Positions 1 to 9,919 of a DNA stretch of 36,216 nucleotides are shown piece by piece. The stretch's first letter is position 1, and each line of letters begins with the position of its first letter. Made by a program: the position numbers and the translations under genes. Below the pieces are notes generated by a model that was not told where the DNA came from, did no database searches, and saw only the letters and a list, made by a program, of their open reading frames with translations. Origin of the DNA: UBA7803 sp041686955 (GTDB taxonomy: Bacteria; Pseudomonadota; Gammaproteobacteria; Pseudomonadales; Azotimanducaceae); the NCBI GenBank assembly GCA_041686955.1, contig JAWLCV010000041.1, positions 1 through 36,216 of the forward strand, in the 5' to 3' direction.

Positions 1-2
1 TC

Positions 3-1796
3 GCTGCGGGTCTGCCCCGGCCGCCGGTCCGGCCGCTCGCGGAGCTGATGCCGGCTGCCGCTGGAGGGCTTGCCGAAGGGCTCGCCGACGGGCTCGCCGG
101 CGCCGCCGCCAGGCCGGTGACGGCGGAACGGCCGAGCGCCGAGTTCGCCCGCTCGGTGCTGTTCAATCTGGGAGCGCTCGGCACCCTGGCGCTGTTGGTG
201 GCCTGGTTCCTGATTCACCAGATGGGCGTCATCTGGCTGCGCCGGCAGCACCTGCTGCTGTCGCGCCTGCACGTCATGGGGGTGTCCCGGATCACCCTGC
301 GGCGGGCGTTCCTGTCCTTGTTCGTGCTCCTGGGCACGTTGGCCACCGCCGTCGGAGTGGTCGCCGGCGTGGCGTTGGCCGCCGCCCTGGTGCGGTTGTC
401 GTCCGACGGCGCGGCGGCACCCTCCGCCGCCTCCGACGTGGCGGCCCACGTGGATGTCTGGATACTGCTGAAGGCGCTCGCATCGGGCCTCGGTGTCTGC
501 CTGCTGGGCGGCTACGGCGCATTTCAGCGGGAGTGGGGCGCTGCGGCCGGGACCGCGAGCTGGCGCTGGCTGGCGCTGCCGGTGCTCGCCGGGTTGGCGG
601 TGCTCGGGATCGTCTGGGAGGGCAGCGGCGTGCTGGGGGGGTTCCTGGCCATCCTGGCCATGAGCCTCGGCACCGCCGCTCTGGTCACGCCCGCTCTGGC
701 CGCCCTGCGGCGGGCGGTGCCCCGGCTGCGGCTGGGACTGCTCGGCCGCCTGGCCCTCAGAGAGGTGGTGTGGTACCCGCGGGTGCTGAGCGTGGCTCTG
801 GCGGCGCTGACCCTGGCGGTGGCCACGGCCGTGGGCATCGGCCTGATGGTGGAGAGTTTCCGTCTGGATTTCGCCCGCATGCTGGAGTCGCGTCTGGACG
901 GCGATCTCTACGTCTACGACGCCGGCGCTGCGTTGCCGGTGCTCACGTCGTGGTTGCGGGCTCGACCCGCCGTGACCGGCATTCGGCCATCGGGCCGTGC
1001 CCGGGCGCGCCTGCAGGGCGAGCCGGTGGAGCTGGGGTACGCCCGCTTCGACGCCGCCGAGAGCGCCCGCTACGGCTACGCCCGGGGGCTCGCCGCGGGC
1101 GAGGCGCTGATCAGCGAACGCCTGGCCCGGAGCCTGGACGTGGAGCCGGGCGACACGGTGGCCGCGGCGGAAGGCCCGCTCGTCGTGGTGGGCACCTTCC
1201 CCGGCTTCGGAGACGCCCTGGGCCGCGTGCTGGTGGATGTGGATTCCGTGTCCCGGTTCGGCCTCACGCCCCGGTTCGACCGGCTCACCGTGGACCTTCA
1301 GCCGGGGTCCCCGGTGGCCGCCGACCTGGCGCGGCGCTTTCCCGGCGTGCGGGTGGAGTCCCGGAGCGGGATCCGCGCCCGGGCGCTGGAAATCTTCGAC
1401 CGAACCTTCGCCATCACCCGCGCGCTCACGGTGCTGGCGCTGGCCGTGGCGGTGGTGGGGATCTACAACGCGCAGAGCGCGCTGAAGCTGCAGCAGGCGG
1501 GCACCCGCCGGCTGCTCGACGCCCAGGGCATGTCGGCGGGCGAGGCGCGGCGCCTGGCGCTGATGCACGCCGCCGCCGTGGGCGGCGTGGCCGTGGTGCT
1601 GGCGTTGCCGTTGGGGCTGGCCATGGCCTGGACCCTCTGCGAGGTCATCAATCCCCGCTCGTTCGGCTGGACCGTGGAACTGCATCTGCCCTGGCAGGCG
1701 TGGCTGGTGCCGCTGCTTTCGGGCCTGGCCGCGGCCCTCGCCGCCGGCGCCTTGCCCGCGCCCCGGGAACGGGAGGCGGCCCATGAGGCGGCGTGA
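3..1796 (+). CDS. FtsX-like ABC transporter permease, 5' end cut by window
   Basis: Permease of the MacB/FtsX (AttF-like) class, which works with an ATPase to move lipoproteins or envelope-active molecules out of the inner membrane. The frame is open from the window edge, so the true start lies upstream; an internal ATG at 48 is probably not the start. Visible are an FtsX-domain helix pair near residues 35-60 and 85-115 (counted from ATG 48), further helices at about 185-220, a helix at about 250-275 opening a MacB-type periplasmic domain (about 290-440), and a C-terminal FtsX domain with three helices (about 450-575). The duplicated FtsX arrangement is typical of roughly 800-residue permeases, so perhaps a quarter is missing. 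The 3' end overlaps the next gene by 14 bp, as in att-type operons. The ATPase gene would be expected just upstream, outside the window. Confidence 0.88.
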   Translation, partial: AAGLPRPPVRPLAELMPAAAGGLAEGLADGLAGAAARPVTAERPSAEFARSVLFNLGALGTLALLVAWFLIHQMGVIWLRRQHLLLSRLHVMGVSRITLRRAFLSLFVLLGTLATAVGVVAGVALAAALVRLSSDGAAAPSAASDVAAHVDVWILLKALASGLGVCLLGGYGAFQREWGAAAGTASWRWLALPVLAGLAVLGIVWEGSGVLGGFLAILAMSLGTAALVTPALAALRRAVPRLRLGLLGRLALREVVWYPRVLSVALAALTLAVATAVGIGLMVESFRLDFARMLESRLDGDLYVYDAGAALPVLTSWLRARPAVTGIRPSGRARARLQGEPVELGYARFDAAESARYGYARGLAAGEALISERLARSLDVEPGDTVAAAEGPLVVVGTFPGFGDALGRVLVDVDSVSRFGLTPRFDRLTVDLQPGSPVAADLARRFPGVRVESRSGIRARALEIFDRTFAITRALTVLALAVAVVGIYNAQSALKLQQAGTRRLLDAQGMSAGEARRLALMHAAAVGGVAVVLALPLGLAMAWTLCEVINPRSFGWTVELHLPWQAWLVPLLSGLAAALAAGALPAPREREAAHEAA

Positions 1797-2901
1797 TCGC
1801 CACGGCCTGGTGGCGGTGGCGCTGCTGCTGGCGGCGGCGCTGGCCCATTCGGCGGCCGAGCTGCGCCTCGGCTCCGTGCTGGGAGAGCCCGAGGCGGCGG
1901 GCTTCGCCCGGGCGGAGGCGCCCCGGGCCTTCCGGTTCCCGGAGGATCACGGGAGTCACCCGGAATACCGGAGCGAATGGTGGTACCTCACCGCCAGCCT
2001 CACCGGGCCGGATGGGCGGGACTTCGGCGTTCAGTTCACCTTGTTCCGCCAGGCGCTCAGCAGCACCCCGGTCATCGGCGGGCCGTGGGATGCCTCGCAG
2101 ATCTTTCTCGCGCACCTGGCGTTGACGGATGTGGCCGCGGGCCGTCACGTGGAGTCGGAGCGGCTGGCGCGGGGCCACCCGCGGCTCGCCGGGGTGACCG
2201 CGGCGCCGTTCCGGGCCTGGCTGGACGGCTGGTCGCTGGCGGCCTCGGCGCCCGGCCTCGGGGATCTGGTGCTGGAGGCACAGACGGCTCGCTTCGCCGT
2301 GCGTCTGCGCCTCGAGCCGGTGAAGCCCGTGGTTCTGCAGGGCGAGGCGGGACTTTCCCGCAAGGGGCCGAACCAGGCGTCCTACTACTACTCGGTGCCG
2401 CGGCTGGTAGCGGCCGGGGAGCTCATTACCCCCGAGGGGCCGGTCCCGGTGACGGGCACGGCCTGGCTCGACCGGGAATGGAGCACCAGCGTGCTGTCGG
2501 CGGAGCAGACCGGCTGGGACTGGTTCGCCCTGCACCTTGACAGCGGCGAAGACCTCATGGCCTTCCAGCTCCGGCGTCGCGACGGCCGCCGCGATCCCTA
2601 CGATCAGGGGATGTGGGTGGGGGCGGACGGTGGGCGCCGCCGTCTCGAAGCCGGGGACTTCGCCCTGGAGCCCGTCCGCTTCTGGACGGACGAGGCCGGC
2701 CGCCGCTGGCCGGTGGCCTGGAAGATGACGGTCTCCACACCCGCCGGGCCCCGGCGGTTGCGGGTGGAAGCGGCCCTGGACGACCAGCGCATGGACACGT
2801 TGCTGACATACTGGGAAGGTCTGGTTAGGGTGTACGAAGCAGGACCGCAGGCTGGCGGGCCGATCGGCACGGGGTACATGGAGCTGACGGGCTATGAGTG
2901 A
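1783..2901 (+). CDS. AttH/CrtC lipocalin-like domain protein
   Basis: A 372-residue secreted protein of the AttH / carotenoid 1,2-hydratase-like superfamily (two lipocalin-like beta barrels). An N-terminal hydrophobic segment (about residues 9-22) after an RRRDRH start looks like a signal peptide or anchor. Family hallmarks are the HPEYRSEWWYLT stretch around residues 58-69, the YYYSVPRL segment near 201 and WLDREWS near 228. In related genomes such genes follow an FtsX permease gene and are annotated either as lipocalin-like or as carotenoid 1,2-hydratase; no carotenoid gene is seen here, so a role as partner of the ABC permease is more likely than hydration of a carotenoid. The start overlaps the permease stop by 14 bp and the stop overlaps the Nudix start by 8 bp. 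Confidence 0.85.
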   Translation: MRRRDRHGLVAVALLLAAALAHSAAELRLGSVLGEPEAAGFARAEAPRAFRFPEDHGSHPEYRSEWWYLTASLTGPDGRDFGVQFTLFRQALSSTPVIGGPWDASQIFLAHLALTDVAAGRHVESERLARGHPRLAGVTAAPFRAWLDGWSLAASAPGLGDLVLEAQTARFAVRLRLEPVKPVVLQGEAGLSRKGPNQASYYYSVPRLVAAGELITPEGPVPVTGTAWLDREWSTSVLSAEQTGWDWFALHLDSGEDLMAFQLRRRDGRRDPYDQGMWVGADGGRRRLEAGDFALEPVRFWTDEAGRRWPVAWKMTVSTPAGPRRLRVEAALDDQRMDTLLTYWEGLVRVYEAGPQAGGPIGTGYMELTGYE

Positions 2902-3493
2902 CGAGCTGGACTGGCCGCTGGTGGACCGCTGCTACGGCGAGGATCTGATCCTGTTTCGCGCGCGCTACGATCACCGCCGCCATCCGCTGAGCGGCCAGGT
3001 CATGAAGCGGATCGTGCTCGAATCCGTGGACTGGGTGAACGTGGTGGCGATCACGCAAGGCGGCGAGCTGGTCATGATCCGCCAGTTCCGCTTCGGCGTG
3101 GGCTACCCCACCCTTGAGGTGCCCGGCGGCATGGTGGACCCGGGGGAGGAACCCCTGGCTGCGGCGCGCCGGGAACTTCGGGAGGAAACCGGCTATGCCG
3201 GCGGCGATTGGGAGTACCTGGGTGCCGTGGAGCCGAACCCGGCGTTCCACGATCATCTGTGTCATCACTTCCTGGCCCGGGGGGTGCAGGTCGAGGGGGA
3301 GCAGTCGCTTTCCGGCGGCGAAGCCATCCGGGTGGAGCTCATGTCCGAGCAGGCGGTCGTGGAGGCGGTGCGGAGCGGTGAGATCCGGCACGTGCTGGTG
3401 CACTCGGCGCTGTCGCGGGTGGTGGATCTCTGGCCCCGGCCGTTCCGGCCGGAAGCCGGAGACGGCGCGGAATCCGGACTGTCAGGATTGTGA
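2894..3493 (+). CDS. Nudix hydrolase (ADP-ribose pyrophosphatase-like)
   Basis: A 199-residue Nudix enzyme that would cleave a nucleoside diphosphate linked to another moiety, such as ADP-ribose. The complete Nudix box runs from G79 to Y101: G79, E85, then R93-E94-L95 and E97-E98-x-G100, with the metal-binding glutamates intact. The preceding VNVVAIT...VMIRQFRFG region matches the N-terminal half of the ADP-ribose pyrophosphatase subfamily. The substrate cannot be decided from sequence. The gene is translationally coupled to the AttH-like gene (ATGAGTGA overlap). The C-terminal 20 residues are low complexity and probably not part of the fold. Confidence 0.88.
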   Translation: MSDELDWPLVDRCYGEDLILFRARYDHRRHPLSGQVMKRIVLESVDWVNVVAITQGGELVMIRQFRFGVGYPTLEVPGGMVDPGEEPLAAARRELREETGYAGGDWEYLGAVEPNPAFHDHLCHHFLARGVQVEGEQSLSGGEAIRVELMSEQAVVEAVRSGEIRHVLVHSALSRVVDLWPRPFRPEAGDGAESGLSGL

Positions 3494-3604
3494 ACACCGA
3501 CCGCTGCGATGCGCCTAGGATCGCCCGCACAAAACCGTCACAATTGAGCGCCTGGTGGAAGTGGTGGAGCAGCGCTCGCTCACTCGTAGAGCGGCTCTCG
3601 GAAC

Positions 3605-5836
3605 ATGATCGTGAGCACTGTGGTGGATGACGCTGGATCGCGGGCGGCCGGCGACGGCATGGAGCGGAACCCGGCCGAGGCGGGGATACTGCTGGTCGAC
3701 GACAAGCCCGAGCTGCTCGACAGCCTGCATCAGCTCGTGAGCCTGCACGGCTACCGCCCCGACCGCGCGCTGGGCGGCGCCGAGGCGCTGGAGCGGCTGC
3801 GAAACCGCCGCTACGACGTGGTGCTGCTCGACCTGGTCATGCCCGGGGTGAGTGGCCACGACGTTCTCGATTTCGCCGCCCGGGAGGGTCTCGACTGCAA
3901 GATCATCGTGGTCAGCGGCGACGCCAGCTTCAGCGGCGTCAAGCACGCGCTGCATTGCGGGGCCTTCGACTTCGTAAAGAAGCCCTACGAGGCCGGCGAG
4001 CTCATCTCCACCATGGAAACCGCCCTGCGCCAGAGCCGGCTGGAGGCGGAGAACCAGCACATGGAGCGGCAACTCGAGGAGTCCGAGGCGCTGCACCGAT
4101 TCATCGTCAACAGCTCGCCGGATCTGGTCTACATGCTCGACCGGCACGGCTGCTTCACCTTTCTCAACGATCGGGTGGAGACCCTGCTCGGCTACCGCAA
4201 GGAAGAGCTGCTGGGGCGGCACTACAGCGAGATCATCGATCCGGATCATCTCGAGCACGCCCGCGGCGTGTTCAACGAGCGGCGCACCGGCAGCCGGGCG
4301 GCCACCAACGTGGAGATCCGCCTGAAGAGCCGGCTCAAGCCCCCCGGTCCGCGCATGTTCCACAGCCAGGGCGTGTGGACGGAGCTCACCGCCATGGGGG
4401 TCTACAGCGATCCTCGGGAGCGAACCCCGGCGGGCTTCACCGGCACCTACGGCAGCGCCCGCGACATCAGCGAGCGCAAGGAGGCGGAGCAGGTCATCAA
4501 CTTTCAGGCCTACCACGACCTGCTCACCCACCTGCCGAACCGGGCGCTGCTCAAGGACCGCCTGAATCTGGCCATTGCCCAGGCCCGGCGCAACAAGCGC
4601 AAGCTGGCGGTGATGTTTCTCGATCTGGACCGCTTCAAGGTGGTCAACGACACCCTCGGCCACAGCATGGGCGACCGCCTGTTGAAGGCGGTGGCCAACC
4701 GGCTGCAGAGCTGCCTGCGCAGCGGCGACACCCTGTCCCGGTTCGGCGGCGACGAGTTCATGCTGCTGCTGCCCGAGGTGCGCACGAGAAACGACGTGGT
4801 GGTGATCGCGGGAAAGATCCTGGATCGGCTCGCCGCGCCCTTCAGCATCGACGGTCACGAGCTGTTCGTCGGCGCCAGCATCGGCATCGCCATGTACCCG
4901 GAGGCGGGCGACAGCGAGGAGGCGCTGATCCAGAACGCCGACATCGCCATGTACCACGTCAAGGGCAACCGCAAGAACGGCTATCAGTTCTTCTCGGAGG
5001 AGATGAACCACCAGTTCTCCACCCGGCTCACCATGGAGCGGGAGCTGCGCAACGCCCTCGCCCAGAACGAGCTCACCGTGCACTACCAGCCGCAGATCGC
5101 GCTGGATACCGGCGAGATCGTAGGGGTGGAGGCGCTGGTGCGGTGGAACCATCCGGTCCAGGGGCTGGTGCTACCGCCGCAGTTCCTGCCGCTGGCGGAG
5201 GAGACGGGGCTCATCTGTCAGGTGGACGAGCAGGTGCAGCGCCAGGCGTTTCGCGACGTTGCCCGATGGCGTGCCGAGGGCCACGGGTCGCTGAAGGTTT
5301 CCGTGAACGTGTCGCCCATGCAGCTCGAGCAGGATGATTTCGTGCAGCGGTTCCGCGCCGCCATGGACGCTTGCGATCTGTCCCCGGCCGCCGTGAAGCT
5401 CGAGATCACGGAGAGCACCCTGATGCGCGACATGGAGGCCATCGTGCCGCGGCTGCGCGAGCTGCGGCGGCTCGGAGTGAGCGTCGCCATCGACGATTTC
5501 GGCACGGGCTACTCGTCGCTCAGCTATCTGCACCAGTTTCCCATCAACACCCTGAAGGTGGACCGCACGTTCGTCGGCGACATCCGCGCCGACCAGAGCA
5601 GCGCCTCCATCATCGACGCCATCGTCGCCATGGCGCGGGGGCTGAAGCTGGACGTCATCGCCGAGGGCGTGGAGAACCGTACCCAGCTCGGATACCTGAA
5701 GGCCCAGGGTTGCCGGGAGGTGCAGGGGTACATCTTCAGCCGGCCCGTGCCCGCCGACACGCTGGCTGCCATGCTCGGCGGCGAACCCTACCGCGAGCTC
5801 ACCGGGGAAGACGCCCCCGCCGGAGCGGCTTCTTGA
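3605..5836 (+). CDS. Response regulator with PAS, GGDEF and EAL domains
   Basis: A 743-residue cytoplasmic cyclic-di-GMP signalling protein. Receiver domain at residues 27-145 with the acidic pair D32-D33, phosphoacceptor D76 (LLDLVMPG) and K126. PAS domain at about 160-300. GGDEF domain at about 310-470 with intact GGDEF (381-385) and a canonical inhibitory RxxD site at 372-375, exactly five residues upstream. EAL domain at about 485-730 with EAL at 509-511, the DDFGTG motif and AEGVEN. All signature residues for both cyclase and phosphodiesterase are present, so the protein could be bifunctional with its balance set by phosphorylation or PAS ligand. No histidine kinase is adjacent. The first 20 residues are poorly conserved in character and the Shine-Dalgarno is weak, so the start could be the ATG at 3659. 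Confidence 0.93.
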   Translation: MIVSTVVDDAGSRAAGDGMERNPAEAGILLVDDKPELLDSLHQLVSLHGYRPDRALGGAEALERLRNRRYDVVLLDLVMPGVSGHDVLDFAAREGLDCKIIVVSGDASFSGVKHALHCGAFDFVKKPYEAGELISTMETALRQSRLEAENQHMERQLEESEALHRFIVNSSPDLVYMLDRHGCFTFLNDRVETLLGYRKEELLGRHYSEIIDPDHLEHARGVFNERRTGSRAATNVEIRLKSRLKPPGPRMFHSQGVWTELTAMGVYSDPRERTPAGFTGTYGSARDISERKEAEQVINFQAYHDLLTHLPNRALLKDRLNLAIAQARRNKRKLAVMFLDLDRFKVVNDTLGHSMGDRLLKAVANRLQSCLRSGDTLSRFGGDEFMLLLPEVRTRNDVVVIAGKILDRLAAPFSIDGHELFVGASIGIAMYPEAGDSEEALIQNADIAMYHVKGNRKNGYQFFSEEMNHQFSTRLTMERELRNALAQNELTVHYQPQIALDTGEIVGVEALVRWNHPVQGLVLPPQFLPLAEETGLICQVDEQVQRQAFRDVARWRAEGHGSLKVSVNVSPMQLEQDDFVQRFRAAMDACDLSPAAVKLEITESTLMRDMEAIVPRLRELRRLGVSVAIDDFGTGYSSLSYLHQFPINTLKVDRTFVGDIRADQSSASIIDAIVAMARGLKLDVIAEGVENRTQLGYLKAQGCREVQGYIFSRPVPADTLAAMLGGEPYRELTGEDAPAGAAS

Positions 5837-5862
5837 CCGCCGCGCGGCAGCCGTAGGACTCC

Positions 5863-7104
5863 ATGAAAGGCTTCACCACGCGTATCGTTCACAGCGACCG
5901 GCGCCGGCCCATCGAGCACGGCTCGCTGCACAAGCCCGTGCACACCACCGTGGCCTACGGCTACGACGACGCACGCGAGCTGGCCGCGGTGTTCCAGGGT
6001 ACCCAGGCGGGCTACAGCTACGGGCGCCAGATCAATCCCACGGTCGAGGCGCTGGAAGCGAAGATCACCGCCATGGAGAACGGCCTGGCCACGGTCTGCT
6101 TCGCTACCGGCATGGCCGCCATCGGCACCATGCTGTTCGCGCTGCTGCGGCAGGGTGACCATTTCGTGTCCAGCTCGTTTCTCTTCGGCAACACCAACAG
6201 CCTGTTCCAGAGCTTCGCGGCCCACGGCGTGGACGTGACCTTCGTGGACGCCACGGATGCCGGCGCCGTGGCGAGCGCGGTCACCGAGCGCACGCGGCTG
6301 GTGTTCGTGGAGACCATCGCCAACCCGCGCACCCAGGTGGCGGCGCTCGAGGAGATCGGCGCCCTGTGCCGGGAGCGCAACCTCATCTACGTGGTGGACA
6401 ACACCATGACGTCGCCGTACCTGTTTCAGCCGGCCTCGGTGGGAGCGAGCCTGGTGGTGAACAGCCTCACCAAATACATCGGCGGCCACGGCAATGCGCT
6501 GGGCGGCGCCGTCACCGAGATGGGCAGCTACGATTGGAGCGGGTTCGCCAACATCTACGACACCTATCGGAAAGGTGATCCCAGCCGCTGGGCCATCACC
6601 CAGATCAAGAAGAAGGGGCTGCGGGACTTCGGCGCGTCCCTGGGGCCGGAGGCGGCCCACCACATCGCGGTGGGCGCGGAAACCCTGGCCCTGCGCCTGG
6701 AGCGCCAGTGCGCGAGCTCCCGGATCATGGCGGAGTATCTGGCGGCGCACCCGCGGGTGAAACGGGTGTATTACCCCGGGCTCGAGGACCATCCCCAGCA
6801 CCGGCGGGCGGCGGCTCTGTTCCGCCACCCGGGGGCGCTGTTCAGCTTCGAGCTCACGGCCGACGTGGACATCTGGGATTTCCTCAACCGGCTGGACGTC
6901 ATCGTCAAGTCCAGTAACCTGGGGGACAATCGCACCCTGGCGATCCCGGTGGCCCATACCATCTACTTCGAGATGGGCGCCGAGCGGCGGGCCAGCATGG
7001 GCATCGACGATTCGCTGATCCGGGTCTCCGTGGGCATCGAGGAGCCCGAGGATCTCGTCGCCGATCTCGAGCAGGCACTCGCGGTGAGCCCGCCCGCGGC
7101 GTGA
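5863..7104 (+). CDS. Cystathionine gamma-synthase family PLP enzyme
   Basis: A 413-residue PLP-dependent enzyme of the Cys/Met metabolism family (transsulfuration or O-acylhomoserine sulfhydrylation). The Schiff-base lysine is K204 in the NSLTKYIGGHGN motif; the YGRQINPT and SSFLFGNTNS segments are the usual cofactor and subunit-interface elements, and VVDNT carries the aspartate that contacts the pyridine nitrogen. The substrate (cystathionine, O-acetyl- or O-succinyl-homoserine) is not decidable by eye; several divergent members of this family have uncertain roles. It follows the c-di-GMP gene by 26 bp and precedes an SDR by 22 bp. A MetR-type regulator lies about 15 kb away in the same window, but no MetR box was noticed in front of this gene. 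Confidence 0.88.
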   Translation: MKGFTTRIVHSDRRRPIEHGSLHKPVHTTVAYGYDDARELAAVFQGTQAGYSYGRQINPTVEALEAKITAMENGLATVCFATGMAAIGTMLFALLRQGDHFVSSSFLFGNTNSLFQSFAAHGVDVTFVDATDAGAVASAVTERTRLVFVETIANPRTQVAALEEIGALCRERNLIYVVDNTMTSPYLFQPASVGASLVVNSLTKYIGGHGNALGGAVTEMGSYDWSGFANIYDTYRKGDPSRWAITQIKKKGLRDFGASLGPEAAHHIAVGAETLALRLERQCASSRIMAEYLAAHPRVKRVYYPGLEDHPQHRRAAALFRHPGALFSFELTADVDIWDFLNRLDVIVKSSNLGDNRTLAIPVAHTIYFEMGAERRASMGIDDSLIRVSVGIEEPEDLVADLEQALAVSPPAA

Positions 7105-7126
7105 CACGGCAAGCACAGGAGCAGGC

Positions 7127-7891
7127 ATGAATCGATTGCAGGACAAGGTGGCGGTGATCACCGGGGGTGCCGGAGGCATCGGCCGCGCCGCGGCGGCGCT
7201 GTTCGCCGAAGAAGGCGCGCGCGTGCTGCTGGTGGATCTGGACGAGGTGGCCCTGGAGGCCGCGGTGCAGGCCATCGGCAGCGACCGGGTGAGTCATCAC
7301 GTGGCGGACGTGACCCGGGCGGAAGACAACCAGGCGATGATCCGCTGCGCCACGGAGCGCTACGGCGGCGTGGACGTGTTTCTGGCCAATGCCGGCATCG
7401 AAGGGGACGTGAAGCCCATCGTCGAGTACGACGAGGCCCGCTTCGACCAGGTGCTGGCGGTGAACGTGAAGGGCGTGTTTCTCGGCCTGAAGGCGGCCAT
7501 CCCCGCCATGCAGGCCCGCGGCGGCGGCAGCGTCGTCATCACCTCGTCCGTGGCGGGCGTGCGCGGCAGCCCGGGCATCTGCGCCTACGTCACCAGCAAG
7601 CACGCGGTCATCGGCCTCATGCGCACGGCTGCGCGGGAGTGCGCGGCCATGAACATCCGGGTCAATACCGTGAACCCGTCGCCGGTGGAGACGAGAATGA
7701 TGCGCAGCCTCGAGGAAGGCATGGTGCCCGGGGGTGCCGATGCGGCCAAGGCATCCATCGCCGCGAGCATCCCGTTCAATCGCTACGGCACTCCGGAGGA
7801 AATCGCCAAGGTGATGCTGTTTCTCGCCAGCGACGACAGCGCCTGGGTCACCGGCGCCGTATACATGGCAGACGGCGGTCACACCGCCTGA
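7127..7891 (+). CDS. Short-chain dehydrogenase/reductase (SDR)
   Basis: A 254-residue classical SDR, NAD(P)-dependent oxidoreductase. The cofactor motif TGGAGGIG is at residues 12-19, NAG follows near 88-90, the catalytic serine lies in VVITSSVAG (about 141) and the YxxxK pair is Y154/K158. The acidic residue at the end of the second strand (LLVDLDE) favours NAD(H) over NADP(H). The C-terminal ASDDSAWVTGAVYMADGG matches the glucose 1-dehydrogenase / 3-oxoacyl-ACP reductase-like subgroup; the substrate is unknown. A good Shine-Dalgarno (AGGAG) precedes the ATG. It sits between the cystathionine-synthase-family gene and purC. Confidence 0.87.
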   Translation: MNRLQDKVAVITGGAGGIGRAAAALFAEEGARVLLVDLDEVALEAAVQAIGSDRVSHHVADVTRAEDNQAMIRCATERYGGVDVFLANAGIEGDVKPIVEYDEARFDQVLAVNVKGVFLGLKAAIPAMQARGGGSVVITSSVAGVRGSPGICAYVTSKHAVIGLMRTAARECAAMNIRVNTVNPSPVETRMMRSLEEGMVPGGADAAKASIAASIPFNRYGTPEEIAKVMLFLASDDSAWVTGAVYMADGGHTA

Positions 7892-7917
7892 TTCAACCAA
7901 CACGAAGTCGATCAGCT

Positions 7918-8853
<936 letters not shown>

Positions 8854-8935
8854 CGTTCGTCCTTCCGCCAGCCGCCGGCGTGCCCAACAATCCGCTCACT
8901 GAAGTATCGCGCCAGGTAATGCCTGGAAGGACACC

Positions 8936-9919
8936 ATGCTGCGAGCGGCGGTCATCGGCGCTGGCTACCAGGGCCGATTCCACGCCCTGAAGTACTCGGC
9001 CCTGCCGGGGGTGCAGCTGACGGCCGTCGTCGACATCGATCCCCAGCGGGCGGCGCGGCTGGCGGCTGAAACGGGCGCGGTAGCGTACACCCACCACCGC
9101 CAGGTGCTCCGCCGGGTCGACGTGGCCAGCGTCGCCGTGCCGGTTTCCGCGCATCACGAGGTGGGCCACGACCTGCTCGAGGCGGGCGTTCACGTGCTCA
9201 TGGAGAAGCCCATGGCGCGCAGCGTGGCGGAAGCCTCGGCGCTCACCACCCTGGCCGCCGCCCGGGGCTGCGTGCTGCAGATCGGGCATCTCGAGCGGTT
9301 CAGCCCCGTGGTGCGGGCGCTGCGCGAGCGGGTCGGGGTGCCGCGATTCATCGAGGCCCATCGCCTGGGCCCCTTCACCGCCCGGGGCACCGACGCCGAC
9401 GTGGTGCTGGACCTGATGATCCACGACCTGGATCTGACGTTGCTGCTGGTGGATGCCGCCATCGTGCGCGTCGACGCCAACGGTGCGCCGGTGCTCTCCG
9501 AGCACGTGGACATCGCCAATGCACGGCTCACCTTCGCCAACGGGTGTACCGCCAACCTCACCGCCAGCCGGGTCAGCTTCGCCAGCCGGCGGCGGCTGCG
9601 GCTGTTCCAGGCCGACGCCTACCTCTCCGCGGACATGGGTGACTACGTGCTCGAATGGTGCGGCCGGGTGCCGGGAGTGGGCCCCGGCGGCCGTTCCGGC
9701 ATCGCCGGAAGCCGCGATCTGCTGCCCCGGGGGGATGCCCTGGGCGACCAGATCCGGGCCTTCGTCCGAGCGGTGCGAACCGGCGCGCCGCCCGTGGTGA
9801 GCGGCGAGGACGGCGTGCGGGCCCTGGAGGTGGCGCTGGCCGTGGTCGGGCAGATCACGGAGCAGTCGGCGTCGGCGTTGCTGAACGAGTCCCGCCACAA
9901 CGGAACGTGGCGCCGATGA
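8936..9919 (+). CDS. Gfo/Idh/MocA oxidoreductase, GnnA-like
   Basis: A 327-residue NAD(P)-dependent sugar oxidoreductase. The Rossmann motif GAGYQG is at residues 8-13, the family EKP motif at 90-92, and a conserved DLMIHDLDL segment at 159-167 supplies candidate catalytic H163/D164. That segment and the ATGA overlap with a DegT-type aminotransferase resemble GnnA, the UDP-GlcNAc 3-dehydrogenase that acts with GnnB to make UDP-GlcNAc3N for lipid A bearing four amide-linked acyl chains. Another nucleotide-sugar 3-oxidase is the main alternative. A small hairpin (CCAGG/CCTGG, 8912-8926) abuts the GGAAGGA ribosome-binding site. No lpx gene lies nearby, so the specific assignment is inference. 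Confidence 0.82.
   Translation: MLRAAVIGAGYQGRFHALKYSALPGVQLTAVVDIDPQRAARLAAETGAVAYTHHRQVLRRVDVASVAVPVSAHHEVGHDLLEAGVHVLMEKPMARSVAEASALTTLAAARGCVLQIGHLERFSPVVRALRERVGVPRFIEAHRLGPFTARGTDADVVLDLMIHDLDLTLLLVDAAIVRVDANGAPVLSEHVDIANARLTFANGCTANLTASRVSFASRRRLRLFQADAYLSADMGDYVLEWCGRVPGVGPGGRSGIAGSRDLLPRGDALGDQIRAFVRAVRTGAPPVVSGEDGVRALEVALAVVGQITEQSASALLNESRHNGTWRR

Noticed and set aside
1783..2901. Carotenoid 1,2-hydratase (CrtC) as literal function
   Set aside because: Superfamily match only; there are no carotenoid genes and the context with an FtsX permease fits the AttH-type role better.
3515..5152. Open frame of 545 codons opposite the c-di-GMP gene
   Set aside because: Antisense to conserved REC/PAS/GGDEF codons; composition is that of a codon-bias shadow.
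8912..8926. Riboswitch or attenuator in front of the Gfo/Idh gene
   Set aside because: Only a 5-bp stem near the ribosome-binding site; too small to support more than minor translational tuning.
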